Shown here: positions 5,701 to 6,417 of the stretch, piece by piece | Layout of the letters: every line of letters starts with the position of its first letter | How positions within the stretch are numbered: position 1 is the first letter of the stretch | Origin: Thermoplasmatota archaeon | GTDB lineage: Archaea > Thermoplasmatota > Penumbrarchaeia > Penumbrarchaeales > Penumbrarchaeaceae | DNA length: 6,417 bases | Assembly: GCA_030595585.1 (NCBI GenBank) | Contig: JAUVCY010000115.1 | Span: 1-6,417, forward strand | Reading direction: 5' to 3' | Program-made: the position numbers and the translations under genes | The notes under the pieces: model-generated | The model's input: the letters and a program-made list of their open reading frames with translations, nothing else | Told to the model about the DNA's origin: nothing | The model's database searches: none

Positions 5701-6224
5701 TCGATCACACAGTATGGATCTATCACGGCAGTATTGGTCATATACCAGATACCCCCATTGGAATTATTGGTGTAAGCATTACACCAGGCCACAGCGATCA
5801 TACTGTCTGGCTTGTTAATGGTACTGTTCCAAACAGGGGTGTTTGGCAGATCATTTGGGGATATATCAGTATAATTGGAGTCGAAACTGATGTATCCATA
5901 GGCATTCACATAGGCCATATCAAAAGTTGTGTTGAAAAATGGAAAGCTGATCCCAAGCCAGAGCTTCTGTGATATGCCATAGGTCACATCCTCATAATAC
6001 AGTTGATTTCCACTCGGGTTGTTCTTCACATCTATCCAATTATAATCCACAACAGGATCTGGATCCTTGCTATCCGTCCAGTTGTATCCAAAATTCTCAG
6101 CAGTAGGGCTGCTGGTTGCCGCCTGGGTAACCTCTGGTGAAGTAAATATCAATCCAGAGGCCACCAATAGCAATAGAGTGACAAATACCAATAGTTTCTT
6201 CCCATATTCCCCGTTTCTATCCAT
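2703..6224 (-). CDS. Large secreted single-span surface protein with Ig/FN3-like, PKD and TSP3-like repeats
   Basis: 1173 residues. The ATG at 6222-6224 has GAGGTG six bases upstream; a TTG 30 bp earlier is less likely. A signal peptide spans about 1-36 (hydrophobic 11-27, cleavage near 35-36). Residues 44-270 are an aromatic, Asn-rich beta domain with a 'YVNAYGYISF' strand (105-114) seen in many archaeal surface proteins. Residues 271-525 are further beta-rich sequence. An FN3-like domain covers about 531-630. Two Ig-like domains follow, ending in DLAGNG (737-742) and DIAGNG (863-868). A PKD-like domain lies at 889-988. Acidic DxDxDG calcium-type repeats follow at 999-1007 and 1021-1039, then a second Asp-rich stretch at 1048-1061. 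A membrane helix spans 1079-1103. The cytoplasmic tail is RAHKGEEGEEREEAEEEA, then Pro/Ala/Met-rich to the end. Eighteen N-glycosylation sequons are present. No catalytic motif is visible. It is probably an envelope, adhesion or cell-contact protein. The architecture is certain; the role is inferred. Confidence 0.9.
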   Translation of the reverse strand: MDRNGEYGKKLLVFVTLLLLVASGLIFTSPEVTQAATSSPTAENFGYNWTDSKDPDPVVDYNWIDVKNNPSGNQLYYEDVTYGISQKLWLGISFPFFNTTFDMAYVNAYGYISFDSNYTDISPNDLPNTPVWNSTINKPDSMIAVAWCNAYTNNSNGGIWYMTNTAVIDPYCVIEWNTNQYDMTYELILYQSGLIKMQYKDTGTQASYQQGYQVVAGIELVYSGIPFDENGTRMNDTLENFTVYSERGFMYSPYAARNLENELAIEFSTGTIRSDVELLNGDGEEMNFVYAEHKFYDFLVNVEDSNGPTDITNVKIFFEGFHATRYENDVGVELVMESGLPTFQSMTSEDILVLDRVNCSFFPAGDNATILFRVMFMFEYTNTGNNSVVSWARGKNTVPGYNMTQDLFYFENQVKLGGPLVVEGEFNGVFGNDAYTRENESVTFSGLILLYNNSYTGIFPPNSSFFMTLADYDNSEYWKDVNVSGRNMSISLNMPMQAIKKTFTVVLEVMDMDLFLGELPSISLIVDNSPPPAPQSLVIRADSYKDKNQALDNDDVVYVTWSQVSDLGSGAERYRISTSYSFNDPETAFTDWETTKMTWNGTDEGDFKLFVWAEDAVGHYGAPAFAQIFIDKKDIKYYYEEFSVAGLNVDEVKTNWIKTLTPTCKVWVTDIEGSGVDDDSVEYSVSTGGLENFEEWKLVDLAETKESILWDDPYVVTTVKPRFVEGTENYIRYRAKDLAGNGYTESQSFRLKIDVTQVSYEEVFPTLDVWHDQMFINQKEVSTILVDETSGIDPAQIYYRASTSKDENGVRIWDTGIQQEGGWKKYTVAAMDKLEGNTRIYVHFPFEDFLEGENNVIQLRSKDIAGNGKSEDYPGFTLSPLFKVLVNTIPTAVITSPVEGQEFMLGELITFDGSGSFDSDEDSDLRFQWNQVVGNGSKILGDGEILENKRFQTIGTIRIVLYVGDSIHRYNELTGEDRRAATYVNIVINEIVVPEEGIDLDQDGMDDNWEWRHQLNWEKDDSDEDPDNDGYTNYDEYLGVDKLYRWDRDDNDDTDPRDPKDRPLTFNPDPRDVEKEAPFQIWVYLMVLMIAIIITALIVLIGYMRAHKGEEGEEREEAEEEAMLATPQIEIPSMPMGPAGVPMVDTSTPALPAPEGAVPEPQPAEPMPAQPIQ

Positions 6225-6230
6225 TTTACA

Positions 6231-6236
6231 CACCTC
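6231..6236 (-). promoter_or_regulatory. Shine-Dalgarno of the large surface protein
   Basis: GAGGTG on the - strand, six bases before the ATG at 6224. It matches the 3' end of archaeal 16S rRNA well and fixes the start of the protein just before its signal peptide. It is the strongest ribosome binding site in the window. Confidence 0.85.
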
Positions 6237-6250
6237 TATTTTGATCCTGA

Positions 6251-6417
6251 TCAATTATCTCCATTCATTGGATTCTGACCCGCAGGTTCGGCAGCTTGAT
6301 ACAACGGTGGGGCCTGCTCTCCACCCGCAGGTGGTGCAGCTGCCCAGGTCTGGTCCGGAGCGGGAGCTGGTTCAGCAGCCTGCATAGGTGCGGGCTGAAT
6401 AGGTTCCGGAGTGGGAA
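6251..6417 (-). CDS. C-terminal tail of a second, probably related membrane protein (cut by window edge)
   Basis: On the - strand an open frame enters from the right edge and ends at TGA (6251-6253). The visible 54 residues are almost all Pro, Ala, Gln, Glu and Gly, starting PTPEPIQPAPMQAAEPAPAP and containing DQTW and YQAAEPAGQNP before ending NGDN. The stop lies 26 bp before the ATG of the large surface protein, so the two are probably in one operon. The tail resembles the Pro/Ala/Gln/Met-rich cytoplasmic end of that protein (both use PEPxQ and QPA-type units), suggesting a paralogue or a protein with the same tail interaction. No domain is visible, so the function of the main body cannot be stated. 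The coding frame is supported by an uninterrupted run, a biased composition unlike the alternative frames, and operon spacing. Confidence 0.72.
   Translation of the reverse strand, partial: PTPEPIQPAPMQAAEPAPAPDQTWAAAPPAGGEQAPPLYQAAEPAGQNPMNGDN

Overview
The window looks like chromosomal DNA from a euryarchaeal archaeon, most likely of the Thermoplasmata/Thermoplasmatota side. The reasons are the OapA/ArvA-OapB/ArvB-OapC/ArvC gene trio, which is typical of Euryarchaeota, a very large secreted single-span protein with PKD and thrombospondin-3-like repeats, and GAGGTG-type ribosome binding. The lineage within Euryarchaeota is an inference; there is no rRNA or other marker here.

Layout. At the left edge (1-405, + strand) is the 3' end of a gene whose protein ends in a helix-hairpin-helix domain. 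It converges, with only 23 bp between stop codons, on a three-gene operon on the - strand, transcribed from right to left: small GTPase arvA (2205-1579), arvB (1578-1096) and arvC (1085-429). The stop codon of arvA abuts the start codon of arvB, and 10 bp separate arvB from arvC. Next comes a gene-free AT-rich region of about 500 bp (2206-2702; about 31% G+C by hand count for 2281-2640, against roughly half in the coding regions). To its right lies a 1173-residue surface protein gene on the - strand (6224-2703), preceded by a strong Shine-Dalgarno and, 26 bp upstream, by the 3' end of a second gene (6417-6251, cut by the window edge). The protein of that second gene has a similar Pro/Ala/Gln-rich tail.

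How the parts may work together. The GTPase trio is the locus shown in Haloferax volcanii to be needed for extracellular vesicle formation (earlier named 'ori-associated proteins'). The GTPase here has intact G motifs and a short amphipathic basic N-terminal helix suited to membrane contact. The two surface proteins form a separate transcription unit that ends in a clear hairpin plus T8 terminator, so a functional link with the GTPase operon is only a possibility.

The most unusual part is the intergenic region. It carries three copies of a 28-bp element (TTAGG, exactly 14 nt, ATCTCTTAA), each flanked by arms that are self-complementary but differ in sequence between copies. Three further inverted repeats lie between copies 2 and 3. 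This could be a structured non-coding RNA, a set of protein-binding sites, or an origin-like region beside the oap genes. The sequence alone does not decide between these.
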